From: an uncultured Paracoccaceae bacterium
GTDB taxonomy: Bacteria > Pseudomonadota > Alphaproteobacteria > Rhodobacterales > Rhodobacteraceae
NCBI GenBank assembly: GCA_938005545.1
Contig: CALKXV010000048.1
Location: 1 to 34,970, forward strand
Length of the DNA: 34,970 nucleotides
Direction: 5' to 3'
Position numbers and translations under genes: made by a program. The notes beneath the pieces were generated by a model that was given only the letters and a program-made list of their open reading frames with translations, was not told the DNA's origin and did not search any database. Each line of letters starts with the position of its first letter. The stretch's first letter is position 1. Shown one piece after another: positions 1 to 8,427 of the stretch.

Positions 1-19
1 GCCGCGCCGAAGGCGCGGC
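1..19. other. Perfect G+C-rich hairpin at the window edge
   Basis: Bases 1-8 (GCCGCGCC) pair perfectly with 12-19 (GGCGCGGC) around a 3-nt loop. It lies 44 nt beyond the phhA stop codon, so read on the minus strand it could be the stem of the phhA terminator. Any T-run would be outside the window, so this cannot be decided. A REP-like palindrome is the alternative. Between it and the phhA stop (20-62) nothing else is recognisable. Confidence 0.4.
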
Positions 20-62
20 CCCCCTCGCGACGCGCGTCAGCGCGGCGCAAAACTCATCCTGT

Positions 63-848
63 TCAAGCCGCAACCCCGTACAGGGGCGCAAAATCCCCCA
101 TGGCCTCGGCCTGATCCAAAAGTGCGGGAATGTCCGTCTCCAACGATGCGGCAAGGGCTTCGAAACTTTCAATCACGAAATAAACTGGCTGTAGAATGTC
201 GATGCGATACGGCGTGCGAAGCACCGTCAGCGGATCAAAGGCCACGCGTTCCACGTCTGCGTACGCGGCATTTTCGGCCTCTGACGGCGACGACATGATG
301 CCCGCGCCAAACGCCTTCAATTGCCCGTCCTCGCGGATCAAACCAAATTCGACCGAAAACCAGAATAAGCGAAACAGCCGCTTAATATGGCGTTTGTCGA
401 CAGACAGGGCCAATGTGCCGAAACGTTCGAAAAAGTCACAGACATAAGGATCGGTGAGCATTGGGCAATGGCCGAAAACCTCGTGAAAAATGTCCGGTTC
501 TTCAATGTAATCAATATGTTCACGGCAACGAATGAAGGTTGCAACGGGAAAGCGCCGTGCGCGCAATAGCTCCGAAAATTCAGCTTGAGGAATGATCGCC
601 GCAACAGGCTCAACCCCGGCCCCGGTCAGTTTTTCAAGCCGTGCATCAATCTCACCCACCTGTGGAATGGCGTCCGGCGAAAACCCCAACTTGGCTTGCC
701 CATCCAGATACGCCTGACAAGCAAATCCCGACAAAGTATCCATTTGGCGGTGAAACAGCTCGCCCCAGATGGCGGTTTCTTCGACATCATATTGGATGCG
801 CCCATCTGGCCCCGGTGTCTTGGATGCGTAGTCGGTTGATTTGCCCAT
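63..848 (-). CDS. phhA: Phenylalanine 4-monooxygenase
   Basis: Hydroxylates L-phenylalanine to L-tyrosine using O2 and a pterin cofactor in the cytosol, the first step of phenylalanine catabolism. The 261-aa product has the length of bacterial single-domain aromatic amino acid hydroxylases. The iron-binding facial triad is visible: His122 and His127 in HEVFGH, and Glu167 in FWFSVEFGL. The reading frame stays open upstream, but the ATG at 848 follows a good ribosome binding site (AAGGAGA, spacing about 6), so the 31 upstream codons are rejected. It is transcribed divergently from an Lrp/AsnC-type regulator 106 bp away, an arrangement usual for Lrp-controlled amino acid catabolic genes, so that regulator probably controls it (inference). 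Family assignment is secure. Confidence 0.95.
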   Translation of the reverse strand: MGKSTDYASKTPGPDGRIQYDVEETAIWGELFHRQMDTLSGFACQAYLDGQAKLGFSPDAIPQVGEIDARLEKLTGAGVEPVAAIIPQAEFSELLRARRFPVATFIRCREHIDYIEEPDIFHEVFGHCPMLTDPYVCDFFERFGTLALSVDKRHIKRLFRLFWFSVEFGLIREDGQLKAFGAGIMSSPSEAENAAYADVERVAFDPLTVLRTPYRIDILQPVYFVIESFEALAASLETDIPALLDQAEAMGDFAPLYGVAA

Positions 849-894
849 GACCGATCTCCTTTCTGACAAGATACGCCACCTCAACTGGTAAAAC

Positions 895-934
895 TTGCAT
901 CTGAAGCGGGAAAAGTGATATAATTTTAGAAAAT
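895..934 (+). promoter_or_regulatory. Promoter of the Lrp gene with overlapping AT-rich dyad
   Basis: TTGCAT (895-900), an 18-nt spacer and TATAAT (919-924) form a plausible sigma-70 promoter reading towards the regulator at 955. The dyad ATTTT-AG-AAAAT (923-934) begins inside the -10 box. AT-rich partial palindromes of this kind are typical of Lrp/AsnC sites, so autoregulation and control of divergent phhA is likely. This is inference from sequence pattern only. Confidence 0.5.
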
Positions 935-954
935 AAACCAAAATATGTTGATAT

Positions 955-1413
955 ATGAAAATTTCTGATCAAGATCGCTCTATCCTCAGGGAAATCCAGC
1001 GTGACAGTGATCAATCGCTGGGCGTTCTTTCTGAACGCCTTGGTATGGCGCAATCGACGCTTTGGCGGCGGATGAACGATCTTGCAGCGTCCGGCGCCAT
1101 TGCGCGGCGTGTGGCAGTTCTTAATCCGGCAAAAGTTGGTGCGGGGCTTTGTGTTCTGGCACAAATAACGTTGGAAAATCACGCCGAAGACACCGTCGAT
1201 GGTTTTTCGCGCATGGTTGAACTACGTCCCGAAATTCTTGAGTGCCACAAAATTTCAGGCGGTGCGGATTATAACCTAAAGGTTCGGGTCGCCGATGTGG
1301 CCGCTTACGAAGATTTTCAAACCCGCCATTTGCTTCGCAGCCCATGGGTTCGTTCGGTGCAATCCAGTTTTGTACTGAAGGAGGTTAAGGCAACGACGGA
1401 ATTGCCGTTGTAA
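955..1413 (+). CDS. Lrp/AsnC family transcriptional regulator
   Basis: A 152-aa protein with the full Lrp/AsnC layout: an N-terminal winged helix-turn-helix (about residues 3-60, with LSERLGMAQSTLWRRMNDL as the helix-turn-helix core) and a C-terminal RAM/ACT-like ligand-binding domain (about 65-150). It probably senses an aromatic amino acid and controls divergent phhA; this rests on gene position, not on any visible ligand signature. No Shine-Dalgarno sequence precedes the ATG; the preceding 20 nt are almost all A/T. The C-terminus (KATTELPL) closely matches that of the second Lrp protein of the window (30143-30604), so the two are probably paralogues. The 1414-1488 spacer holds a weak hairpin (ACCCGC/GCGGGT) without a T-run. 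Confidence 0.9.
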   Translation: MKISDQDRSILREIQRDSDQSLGVLSERLGMAQSTLWRRMNDLAASGAIARRVAVLNPAKVGAGLCVLAQITLENHAEDTVDGFSRMVELRPEILECHKISGGADYNLKVRVADVAAYEDFQTRHLLRSPWVRSVQSSFVLKEVKATTELPL

Positions 1414-1488
1414 CCCACGCAGCACCAAGGCTTGGCATCGCCTGCCACCCGCGCTAAACGGCGGGTCTGAGTTCAAGGAAATTGCCCT

Positions 1489-1776
1489 ATGTCCATTGAC
1501 AATGACACCGCGCGCCGTGTGGCGAAACTGGCCCGGATCAAGGTTGAGGAAGCCGATCTTCCCGCCTTGGCTGGTGAATTCAATGCCATCTTGGGATTTG
1601 TCGAACAGTTGAACGAAGTCGATGTCGAAGGCGTTGAGCCGATGACGAGCGTGACCCCTATGCGATTGAAACGCCGGGAAGATGTGGTGACCGAGGGGGC
1701 TCAGGCCGGCAAGGTTCTTGCCAATGCTCCCGATGCGCGCGAAGGCTTTTTTGCCGTGCCGAAAGTGGTGGAATAA
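1489..1776 (+). CDS. gatC: Asp/Glu-tRNA amidotransferase subunit C
   Basis: Small 95-aa subunit of the GatCAB transamidosome, which converts misacylated Glu-tRNA(Gln) and/or Asp-tRNA(Asn) to the correct amide form. GatC wraps around GatA and stabilises its contact with GatB. The sequence has the family pattern: an N-terminal [10 protein letters not shown] helix, a central [16 protein letters not shown] segment, and the VEPMTSV motif near residue 50. Length is normal. AAGGA precedes the ATG by about 9 nt. The gene is 3 nt from gatA, clearly one operon; gatB is not in the window. The assignment is supported by both sequence and neighbour. Confidence 0.95.
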   Translation: MSIDNDTARRVAKLARIKVEEADLPALAGEFNAILGFVEQLNEVDVEGVEPMTSVTPMRLKRREDVVTEGAQAGKVLANAPDAREGFFAVPKVVE

Positions 1777-1779
1777 GCG

Positions 1780-3258
1780 ATGACGGATCTCAATAAACTC
1801 ACCATTTCTGACGCACGCGACAAGCTTCGCGCCGGTGAAATCACCAGCGTTGAATTGACCGAAGCCTGTTTGAAGGCGACCGAAGACGCCGCCGCACTAA
1901 ACGCAATCGTGCATCCGACGCCGGATCTGGCGCTTGAACAGGCAAAGGCGGCGGATACGCGCATCGGTCAGGACGATGCCCCGGATCTGTGTGGCATACC
2001 TTTGGGAATAAAGGATCTTTTCTGCACGAAAGGTGTGGCAAGTCAGGCGGCCAGCGGTATTCTTGAAGGCTTTAAGCCGGAATATGAATCCACCGTGACT
2101 TCAAAACTGTTCGATGCTGGCGCGGTCATGACGGGTAAGTTGAACATGGACGAATTCGCCATGGGCAGCTCGAATGAAACCAGCGTTTACGGCAATGCGG
2201 TGAACCCCTGGAAACTGGATGGCACGGAATTAACACCGGGCGGCTCATCTGGCGGCTCGGCGAGCGCTGTGGCGGCCGATCTGTGTTTGGCGGCCACTGG
2301 AACAGACACCGGCGGTTCGATCCGCCAGCCTGCCGCGTTCACCGGGATTACGGGCATCAAGCCGACCTATGGTCGGGTCAGCCGATGGGGGATTATTGCG
2401 TTTGCGTCCTCGCTTGATCAGGCCGGGCCAATGACCAAATCAGTGCGCGATGCGGCGATCATGTTGGAAGCCATGTGTGGTCACGATCCAAAGGATTCGA
2501 CCAGCGCCAACTTGGCCGTTCCCAATTTCGAAGCCATGCTGACCGGTGATATCAAAGGAAAAACCATCGGGATTCCAAAGGAATACCGGATGGACGGCAT
2601 GCCAGATGCGATTGAAGCGTTGTGGGCCGAAGGGCGCGCGATGATGGAAGACGCCGGTGCGAAGCTGGTCGATATTTCTTTGCCCCATACCAAATATGCG
2701 TTGCCAACTTACTATGTTGTGGCCCCCGCCGAAGCCTCGTCGAACCTCGCGCGCTATGACGGCGTGCGCTATGGTCACCGCGCAAAGATGGCCGAAGGCG
2801 ATGGCATCACCGAGATGTACGAAAAAACCCGCGCAGAAGGGTTCGGATCGGAAGTGAAACGCCGCGTGATGATCGGGACCTATGTTTTGTCCGCCGGGTT
2901 TTACGATGCCTACTACAACCGTGCCCGGCGGGTACGTGCCTTGATCAAAAAAGATTTTGAGGACGCTTTTGCCAGCGGCATCGACGCCATTTTGACCCCG
3001 GCAACGCCTTCGGCTGCTTTTCCATTGGGCAAAAAATTCAATGATCCTGTTCAGATGTACCTGAACGACGTCTTCACCGTTACTGTGAACTTGGCCGGAT
3101 TGCCGGGGGTCGCGGTGCCCGCAGGGTTGGACAGCGATGGTTTGCCGCTTGGCCTTCAGTTGATCGGAAAGCCTTGGCAAGAGGGCGAGTTGCTGAATTT
3201 TGCCCAAGCCATCGAGAGCCGTGCAGGATTTGTGGCAAAACCCGAAAAATGGTGGTAA
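1780..3258 (+). CDS. gatA: Asp/Glu-tRNA amidotransferase subunit A
   Basis: Amidase-signature subunit of GatCAB. It hydrolyses glutamine and channels the ammonia to GatB, where the misacylated tRNA is amidated. The 492-aa length is typical. The Ser-cisSer-Lys triad is visible: Lys78 (GIPLGIKDL), Ser156 (PGGSSGGS) and the nucleophile Ser180 ([13 protein letters not shown]). It follows gatC by 3 nt. A possible weak Shine-Dalgarno overlaps the end of gatC, so expression is probably coupled. Large antisense frames opposite this gene (for example 2440-3267 on the minus strand) are products of codon bias. No terminator is visible in the 39 nt before the following lipoprotein gene, so read-through is possible. 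Confidence 0.97.
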   Translation: MTDLNKLTISDARDKLRAGEITSVELTEACLKATEDAAALNAIVHPTPDLALEQAKAADTRIGQDDAPDLCGIPLGIKDLFCTKGVASQAASGILEGFKPEYESTVTSKLFDAGAVMTGKLNMDEFAMGSSNETSVYGNAVNPWKLDGTELTPGGSSGGSASAVAADLCLAATGTDTGGSIRQPAAFTGITGIKPTYGRVSRWGIIAFASSLDQAGPMTKSVRDAAIMLEAMCGHDPKDSTSANLAVPNFEAMLTGDIKGKTIGIPKEYRMDGMPDAIEALWAEGRAMMEDAGAKLVDISLPHTKYALPTYYVVAPAEASSNLARYDGVRYGHRAKMAEGDGITEMYEKTRAEGFGSEVKRRVMIGTYVLSAGFYDAYYNRARRVRALIKKDFEDAFASGIDAILTPATPSAAFPLGKKFNDPVQMYLNDVFTVTVNLAGLPGVAVPAGLDSDGLPLGLQLIGKPWQEGELLNFAQAIESRAGFVAKPEKWW

Positions 3259-3297
3259 CTTTGCCAAAAGGTTAAAAAACCAAAGGGCAGAGCAGTG

Positions 3298-3987
3298 ATG
3301 ATATCCCGATTTTTAGCAGCCATAACGCTTGGTGCGATGGCTGCGTGTTCTTCGAACATTCCCGATAGCAACCCCAACGTGGGTGGCGGCATTGGCTTTG
3401 GCGACCCCAGCCAGTTTGAAGCGCAACGCGCGGCGCGCGACCGTCAACTAGAGACACGGAATTTGCCTATTGCGGACAACCGCGCGATTGGAACTGAAAC
3501 GCTGGAAGTTCTGGGCGTGACCCAGACAGACCCAATCACCAGCGTTGATTTGGATAATCCGGCAGCAGGAACCGAGCTTCTGGCGAACAACCCCGATATT
3601 TCGGACGAACAGAATTTTGATGCGGTGGCGTCGCGCGAAACCATCGAAAGTGACCGCGAGCGACTGCAACGCCAGCGCGACGCCTTCGAAGTTGCTCAGC
3701 CCGAAGCCCTTCCCGAACGCCCAAAAGGCACAGGGCCCAACATTGTTGCTTATGCTTTGTCGACCTCGAACGAGGTTGGGGTGCCCGTGCACAACCGCTC
3801 GGGGCGGTTTAACCAAGACAAATACCGTCTGGCCTGCGCTGAATTTGGGTCGTCCGATCAGGCGCAAGCAGCATTCCTGGACGCTGGCGGGCCAAATCGC
3901 GACCGCAAAGGGTTGGACCCGGATGGCGATGGTTTCGCCTGTCGCTGGGATCCGACACCGTTCCGCAACGCACGGAACCGGGGCTGA
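3298..3987 (+). CDS. Excalibur-domain-like lipoprotein
   Basis: A predicted outer-envelope lipoprotein of about 229 aa. The N-terminus is a short hydrophobic signal ending in a lipobox-like LGAMAAC, with the Cys near residue 17. A low-complexity, Gln/Arg/Asp-rich middle follows. The C-terminal 50 residues resemble the excalibur calcium-binding domain: YRLACAEFGSSDQAQAAF followed by LDPDGDGFACRWDP, with the characteristic DxDxDGxxC. The start could also be the GTG at 3295; AAAGGG upstream fits either. The stop TGA (3985-3987) is one base from the ATG of the amidase (TGATATG), so the two genes are translationally coupled, suggesting a joint role at the cell wall (inference). Specific function is not known. 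Confidence 0.75.
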   Translation: MISRFLAAITLGAMAACSSNIPDSNPNVGGGIGFGDPSQFEAQRAARDRQLETRNLPIADNRAIGTETLEVLGVTQTDPITSVDLDNPAAGTELLANNPDISDEQNFDAVASRETIESDRERLQRQRDAFEVAQPEALPERPKGTGPNIVAYALSTSNEVGVPVHNRSGRFNQDKYRLACAEFGSSDQAQAAFLDAGGPNRDRKGLDPDGDGFACRWDPTPFRNARNRG

Positions 3988-3988
3988 T

Positions 3989-4690
3989 ATGGATATCGCT
4001 GACTGTCCGTCGCCAAACTTTGGAGACAGACGGACCGGGCAGGCCGTGGAGTTGGTTGTTTTGCACTATACGGCCATGTCTGATGCGGGTGCAGCGATTG
4101 AACGGCTTTGCGATCCTGAATGCGAGGTTTCTGCGCATTACGTGATTGGCCAGGACGGAGCCGTAACCCGGTTGGTCGCTGAAGAGCATCGCGCTTGGCA
4201 CGCAGGTGACGGCGAATGGGCGGGCCGCGGCGACATCAATTCGCGGTCCATCGGCATCGAATTGGACAACGACGGCGCGTCACCTTTTTCAGATGAGTTG
4301 ATGGCGGCGTTGGAAACCTTATTGGCCGATATACTGGCCCGGCACGATTTGCCGCCAAAAGCGGTTATAGGCCATTCTGATATGGCCCCGTCGCGCAAAC
4401 AGGACCCGGGACGGCGGTTTGATTGGCAGAGATTGGCGGCGGCGGGGCTATCGGTCTGGCCCGAACCAGCGATGACTGTCAGTGGTTTCCTGAAGGACGC
4501 TGCACATTTTGGCTATGGGTCCGAGGCGGGCGAGACGCAAATTCTGGAGGCGTTTCGCCAAAGGTTCAGACCAGATGCCACAGGACCGTTTTGTGTTGCG
4601 GACGAAGCCATGATGGCAGGCCTTGCGCGCCAGTTTCCCGCCAATGTGTCAACCCGCGCAACACGTCGCATTCCGTCCAGACTGTCGTGA
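3989..4690 (+). CDS. N-acetylmuramoyl-L-alanine amidase (Amidase_2/AmiD-AmpD type)
   Basis: Zinc amidase that cleaves the bond between N-acetylmuramic acid and the stem-peptide L-alanine, in peptidoglycan turnover or recycling. The 233-aa protein shows the zinc ligands His26 (VVLHYTA), His129 (VIGHSDMAP) and Asp139 (KQDPG), plus Glu91 in SIGIELDN. No signal peptide is visible, so it could act in the cytosol (AmpD-like) or be exported another way; it resembles the AmiD/AmpD group but cannot be placed within it here. The open frame reaches back to 3545, overlapping the lipoprotein gene, but the ATG at 3989 directly after that gene's stop gives a sensible family N-terminus. A terminator follows at 4710-4730. 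Confidence 0.92.
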   Translation: MDIADCPSPNFGDRRTGQAVELVVLHYTAMSDAGAAIERLCDPECEVSAHYVIGQDGAVTRLVAEEHRAWHAGDGEWAGRGDINSRSIGIELDNDGASPFSDELMAALETLLADILARHDLPPKAVIGHSDMAPSRKQDPGRRFDWQRLAAAGLSVWPEPAMTVSGFLKDAAHFGYGSEAGETQILEAFRQRFRPDATGPFCVADEAMMAGLARQFPANVSTRATRRIPSRLS

Positions 4691-4709
4691 GGTCCTTTAC
4701 CTAAATTGA

Positions 4710-4730
4710 GCGCCTGCCGGCGCATTTTTT
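4710..4730 (+). terminator. Rho-independent terminator after the amidase gene
   Basis: GCGCC (4710-4714) pairs with GGCGC (4719-4723) around TGCC, followed by A and six T residues (4725-4730). It lies 20 nt after the amidase stop and before the RNase P RNA promoter, so it probably closes the upstream plus-strand run. Confidence 0.75.
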
Positions 4731-4796
4731 GATCTGACACCCGACATCAGCAACGCGACGTTTCAGCCCTACGGTGTGTCTGGCTTAGCGAAAACC

Positions 4797-4825
4797 TTTA
4801 CGGACCGTGCGATCCAGCCTATGAG
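4797..4825 (+). promoter_or_regulatory. Promoter of RNase P RNA
   Basis: TTTACG (4797-4802), a 17-nt spacer and TATGAG (4820-4825). Transcription would start about 6-7 nt later, at 4831-4832, which is exactly where helix P1 of the RNA begins. This agreement supports both the promoter and the 5' end of the RNA. Confidence 0.6.
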
Positions 4826-4830
4826 CGCTT

Positions 4831-5188
<358 letters not shown>

Positions 5189-5266
5189 CATTCCATCCCT
5201 TGCCATTTCGTGTCACTCTGGCAGCGGGAAGGGATGCCCGTCCATTTTGCGCAAAGGAATATGAAC

Positions 5267-5959
5267 ATGAGTTTCATCAAGACACTGGCCACACTGGCGA
5301 CTGGATTTGCGGCCGCTAAGGGGCATTCGAAATACCAGGAAATGGGTGGCATGGACGGTGTGAAAGACGCCATGCGCAGCAACCCTCAGGTTGCTCAGGT
5401 AAGCGATCAGGCGTTTGATATGATGGCGAAAATGGGCCTGCCGACGGATCAGCTGAAATCCATGCGGGATCAGTTTCTGGGTGGTGCTTCCGGGGCCGAG
5501 GCGACCGCAGGCGTTGGAGGTTTGATGGCTGCTTTGGGCGGCGGCTTAGCCGGTGGCGCAGAACAAACCAGCGGCATGATCGACGCCATGGCGGGCAATT
5601 CGGTTGCCACGGATGCTATGGAAGCCAATGCCAAGTTGATGATCCGCGCCATGATCCAGGCCGCACGTTCAGACGGTGAGATCGATGCGGAAGAACGCGC
5701 GAAAATCTTTGATCATCTGGGCGACATCGGTGCGGACGAGCGCGCGTTTATCGAAGCGGAAATGGACGCGCCTGTGAACCCCACATCCTTGGCGATTGAC
5801 ACCTCCGAACAGATGGCGGCTCAGGTCTATGCGTCAGCAGTCATGACGGTTCGGGTCGATACCCTGTCCGAGGCCAGTTATTTGAACACGCTCGCCGAAG
5901 CTTTGGGGCTTAGCCAGGAGGCGCGCGACCGGGTTCACACTGCAATGGGCGTGAGTTAA
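5267..5959 (+). CDS. DUF533 / TerB-like family protein
   Basis: A 230-aa protein. Residues 1-20 look like a weakly hydrophobic N-terminus, residues about 60-110 are Gly/Ala/Met rich, and the C-terminal 110 residues form a TerB-like helical domain with the acidic pattern [15 protein letters not shown]. This is the DUF533 (YebE-like) family, whose biochemical role is not established. The start is set at ATG 5267 because AAAGGA (5253-5258) lies 8 nt upstream; the ATG at 5261 is only 2 nt from that site. It stands alone between rnpB and rpmG, both of which have their own promoters. No terminator is visible after its stop. Confidence 0.82.
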   Translation: MSFIKTLATLATGFAAAKGHSKYQEMGGMDGVKDAMRSNPQVAQVSDQAFDMMAKMGLPTDQLKSMRDQFLGGASGAEATAGVGGLMAALGGGLAGGAEQTSGMIDAMAGNSVATDAMEANAKLMIRAMIQAARSDGEIDAEERAKIFDHLGDIGADERAFIEAEMDAPVNPTSLAIDTSEQMAAQVYASAVMTVRVDTLSEASYLNTLAEALGLSQEARDRVHTAMGVS

Positions 5960-5962
5960 CCC

Positions 5963-5990
5963 TTGACAGGCAGGGTGCAGCGTTTAGAAA
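5963..5990 (+). promoter_or_regulatory. Promoter of rpmG
   Basis: Perfect -35 TTGACA (5963-5968), a 16-nt spacer and a -10-like TAGAAA (5985-5990), just after the DUF533 stop and about 58 nt before the rpmG start. This gives rpmG its own strong transcription signal, as expected for a ribosomal protein gene. Confidence 0.55.
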
Positions 5991-6048
5991 CCGGTCTTCA
6001 GGATTTTTGGGTCGTGGCCACGTATCGCGACCAAGTAGGAGACGACCC

Positions 6049-6216
6049 ATGGCGAAACCAACGACGATCAAAATTCGTCTGAATTCGACAGCGGACACGG
6101 GCCATTTTTATGTGACCAAGAAGAATGCCCGCACAATGACCGAAAAGATGGTTGTGAACAAATACGACCCGGTTGCGCGCAAGCACGTCGAGTACAAGGA
6201 AGGCAAAATCAAGTAA
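6049..6216 (+). CDS. rpmG: 50S ribosomal protein L33
   Basis: A 55-aa basic protein of the large ribosomal subunit. The sequence begins [18 protein letters not shown] and has the family [11 protein letters not shown] segment. It lacks the zinc-binding CxxC pairs, so it is the C-minus form usual in alphaproteobacteria. TAGGAGA (6036-6042) is a strong ribosome binding site about 6 nt before the ATG. The gene has its own promoter and a strong terminator and is therefore a single-gene unit. Confidence 0.97.
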   Translation: MAKPTTIKIRLNSTADTGHFYVTKKNARTMTEKMVVNKYDPVARKHVEYKEGKIK

Positions 6217-6242
6217 GATTTTGCATTCTACCGTATCGAAGG

Positions 6243-6268
6243 GCCGCGTTTTCGAACGCGGCTTTTTT
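6243..6268 (+). terminator. Rho-independent terminator of rpmG
   Basis: GCCGCGTT (6243-6250) pairs perfectly with AACGCGGC (6255-6262) around a TTCG loop, followed directly by six T residues (6263-6268). It begins 27 nt after the rpmG stop. This is a textbook terminator. Confidence 0.92.
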
Positions 6269-6319
6269 CGTTTTACAGATCGGTTCGGGCGAGTTTCTGC
6301 ATTGAATTGAGGGGTCGCA

Positions 6320-6829
6320 ATGGGGAAAGCACTGACAGTTCGCGTGGCGCGCCCATCTGATCTGGCTGAGATCGACGCATTGCTGAGCCGCGCCTATCCG
6401 GTGCTTTTGAAACCGCATTATCCACCCTCGGTGCTTGTGACGGCGATACCGCACATTTCGAAGGCACAGCCCAAACTATTGGCTTCGGGCACATATTTCG
6501 CGGTTCTGGACGTCACCGACCGGATTGTTGGAGCGGGGGGCTGGACAGCCACGCAACCAGGCATCGGGGCTCGGAGCGCGCGCGCAACGGGGCACATCCG
6601 TCATGTGGTTACAGATCCAACCGTCGTTCGACAGGGCATCGGGCGCGCTTTGATGGACCGGGTGATTGATGACGCAAGCGCTGCGGGGATGCGCCGGTTG
6701 AACTGTTTTTCGACTCTGATGGCGGTTCCGTTTTATGTATCCTGCGGGTTCAAAGAGATCGGTGCGACCACCATCAATCTGCGGCCCGGGATCGATTTTC
6801 CGGCCGTTTTGATGCGTCGCACACTCTAG
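6320..6829 (+). CDS. GNAT family N-acetyltransferase
   Basis: A 169-aa acetyl-CoA-dependent transferase of unknown substrate. The GNAT acetyl-CoA pyrophosphate loop is seen as VRQGIGRALMDRVIDDA (motif A, around residues 95-115), preceded by IRHVVTDPTV on strand beta4. The C-terminal FYVSCGFKEIG is the family ending. The start ATG follows GAGGGG. It is preceded by the rpmG terminator, so it must have its own promoter. Its stop is 3 nt from the stop of the convergent sigma factor gene. Substrate cannot be told from sequence. Confidence 0.85.
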   Translation: MGKALTVRVARPSDLAEIDALLSRAYPVLLKPHYPPSVLVTAIPHISKAQPKLLASGTYFAVLDVTDRIVGAGGWTATQPGIGARSARATGHIRHVVTDPTVVRQGIGRALMDRVIDDASAAGMRRLNCFSTLMAVPFYVSCGFKEIGATTINLRPGIDFPAVLMRRTL

Positions 6830-6832
6830 CCA

Positions 6833-8071
6833 TCAGATCTTGGCGCGCATGTCAGACAACCAGCGCTTTTCGCTGTCACTTTTGCTTTGGGAAATGGCTT
6901 TGTCATAGGCGGTTCGCGCTGTCGTCAGATCATTGTCTCGTCGTGCCAGCTCCGCCACAGCAGCGTGATAAGGTTGATACGCGGCGAGCGGACCGGCCAG
7001 ATCACCCAAAGCGCGTCTGGCTTGGGACAGGTTACCAGTTTCTGCAAGCGCGACGGCGCGGTTCAAATACACCACCGGGGACGGCATCAGCGCCGCCAAG
7101 CGGTTGTATAACAAAAGGATTTGCGGCCAGTCGGTGTGTTCGGGTGTTTCGGCCTGAGTGTGAAGCGCACCGATCGCAGCTTGGATCTGAAACGGGCCCG
7201 GAAGCCTCCTTGCGACGGCACGGTCAAGTATGGACAGGCCTTCGATAATCATGCCTTGATCCCATGTTGTGCGGTCTTGTTTGTCCAACGGTACAAAGGC
7301 TCCGCTCGGGTCGAAGCGCGCTTTGTGGCGGGCGTGGGCCAGTAACATCATAGCCAAAAGGCCTTCGATTTCGGGATCGTCTGGTGCGAGTTTTGTCAAG
7401 AGCCGGGCAAGCCAAAGAGCTTCGACGCACAACCCGGTACGGATTGGGGCATCGCCGGGGCCGGCCGTCCAGCCTTCGTTGAAAATTAGGTAAATCACGC
7501 TCAGAACCGAGTTCAATCGTTCATCCCAATCGGCCCGTTCGGGGATTTTGAACGGGATGGCTGCGGCTTGGATTTTAGATTTGGCACGGCTTAGCCGTTG
7601 GCCCATCGTGGTGTCGGCGTCCAGAAAGGCACGCGCGATTTCCTGTGTCGTCAGCCCGCCGATAACGCGCAACGTCAACGCCACACGTGATTTTTCGTCC
7701 AAGGCCGGGTGGCAGCATGTGAAGATAAGGCGCAAGCGTTCATCTGGAATTTCGGGGGGATCGGCACTGCGGTCTTCCTGATCTTCTTCGATCAGGCGGA
7801 TGATGTCACCCGTCTTGTCCCTGAACCGTTTTTTTCGGCGTATTTTGTCGATGGCCGAGCGCCGCGCGACCTGCAGCAACCACGCATCGGGTTGGTCTGG
7901 AAGGCCCGAGCGTGCCCAGTGGACCAAGGCACGTTCCATGGCGTCCTGAAGCGCGTCTTCGGCCAGATCGAAACTGCCAAGGGTGCGGATCAAGGCGGAT
8001 AGCAACCGCCCCTGGTCGTCTCGCATGATTTGCGTGATGCGTTGGCGAAGACCCGGGGCGGTGCCTGTCAT
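6833..8071 (-). CDS. ECF42-type RNA polymerase sigma factor with C-terminal extension
   Basis: A 412-aa ECF sigma factor. The N-terminal half has sigma region 2 (FDLAEDALQDAMERAL and WLLQVARRSAIDKIRRKKR) and region 4 (RVALTLRVIGGLTTQEIARAF). The C-terminal 220 residues form the DUF6596/TPR-like helical extension that marks the ECF42 group. Members of that group are encoded next to DGPF-domain proteins, and this one overlaps a DGPF gene by 4 nt (ATGA, 8068-8071). ECF42 factors usually lack a dedicated anti-sigma factor, and none is seen here; the extension is thought to be regulatory. Target promoters are unknown. The length is normal for the group and the frame is intact. Confidence 0.92.
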   Translation of the reverse strand: MTGTAPGLRQRITQIMRDDQGRLLSALIRTLGSFDLAEDALQDAMERALVHWARSGLPDQPDAWLLQVARRSAIDKIRRKKRFRDKTGDIIRLIEEDQEDRSADPPEIPDERLRLIFTCCHPALDEKSRVALTLRVIGGLTTQEIARAFLDADTTMGQRLSRAKSKIQAAAIPFKIPERADWDERLNSVLSVIYLIFNEGWTAGPGDAPIRTGLCVEALWLARLLTKLAPDDPEIEGLLAMMLLAHARHKARFDPSGAFVPLDKQDRTTWDQGMIIEGLSILDRAVARRLPGPFQIQAAIGALHTQAETPEHTDWPQILLLYNRLAALMPSPVVYLNRAVALAETGNLSQARRALGDLAGPLAAYQPYHAAVAELARRDNDLTTARTAYDKAISQSKSDSEKRWLSDMRAKI

Positions 8072-8427
8072 GTGTCGCCGGGGATGATCATAACAGGGCG
8101 AAGCTCAATCGTACCGTGTTGGGCGGTTGGGATCAGTTCGGCCATTTTGATGGCCTGATCAAGATCCGTGCAATCCAGCACGTAGTACCCGCCAAGCCGT
8201 TCTTTTGTTTCGGCAAATGGGCCATCCATGGTTTCGGTTTTGCCACCACGGATGCGCACGCATGTGGCCGTTGAGGTGTCTTGCAAAGCGTTGCCGCCGC
8301 GCATGATGCCTGCTTCTTCGTATGTCTTACTGGCCTTGAAATACCCGGCCATGTAATCGGCGAACTCGGGGTCTTCTGGCTGTGGTCCTACGCCGTCTTC
8401 CGAATAGATGAGAGCAAGATACTGCAT
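8068..8427 (-). CDS. YciI/DGPF-domain protein, partner of ECF42 sigma factor
   Basis: A 119-aa single-domain protein of the YCII-related/DGPF family. The hallmark MDGPFAETKERLGGYYVLDC lies around residues 66-85. The N-terminus MQYLALIYSEDG is typical. It is first in a two-gene operon with the ECF42 sigma factor and overlaps its start codon, so translation is coupled. DGPF proteins are conserved partners of ECF42 factors, but their biochemical activity is not known. GAAAGGAAAG sits 4-6 nt before the ATG. This pairing strengthens both annotations. Confidence 0.92.
   Translation of the reverse strand: MQYLALIYSEDGVGPQPEDPEFADYMAGYFKASKTYEEAGIMRGGNALQDTSTATCVRIRGGKTETMDGPFAETKERLGGYYVLDCTDLDQAIKMAELIPTAQHGTIELRPVMIIPGDT

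Noticed and set aside
2440-3267. 275-codon minus-strand open frame opposite gatA
   Set aside because: Shadow of gatA; no ribosome binding site and no recognisable fold.
3545-3988. N-terminal extension of the amidase overlapping the lipoprotein gene
   Set aside because: The extension is an out-of-frame reading of the lipoprotein gene; the ATG at 3989 yields the proper family start.
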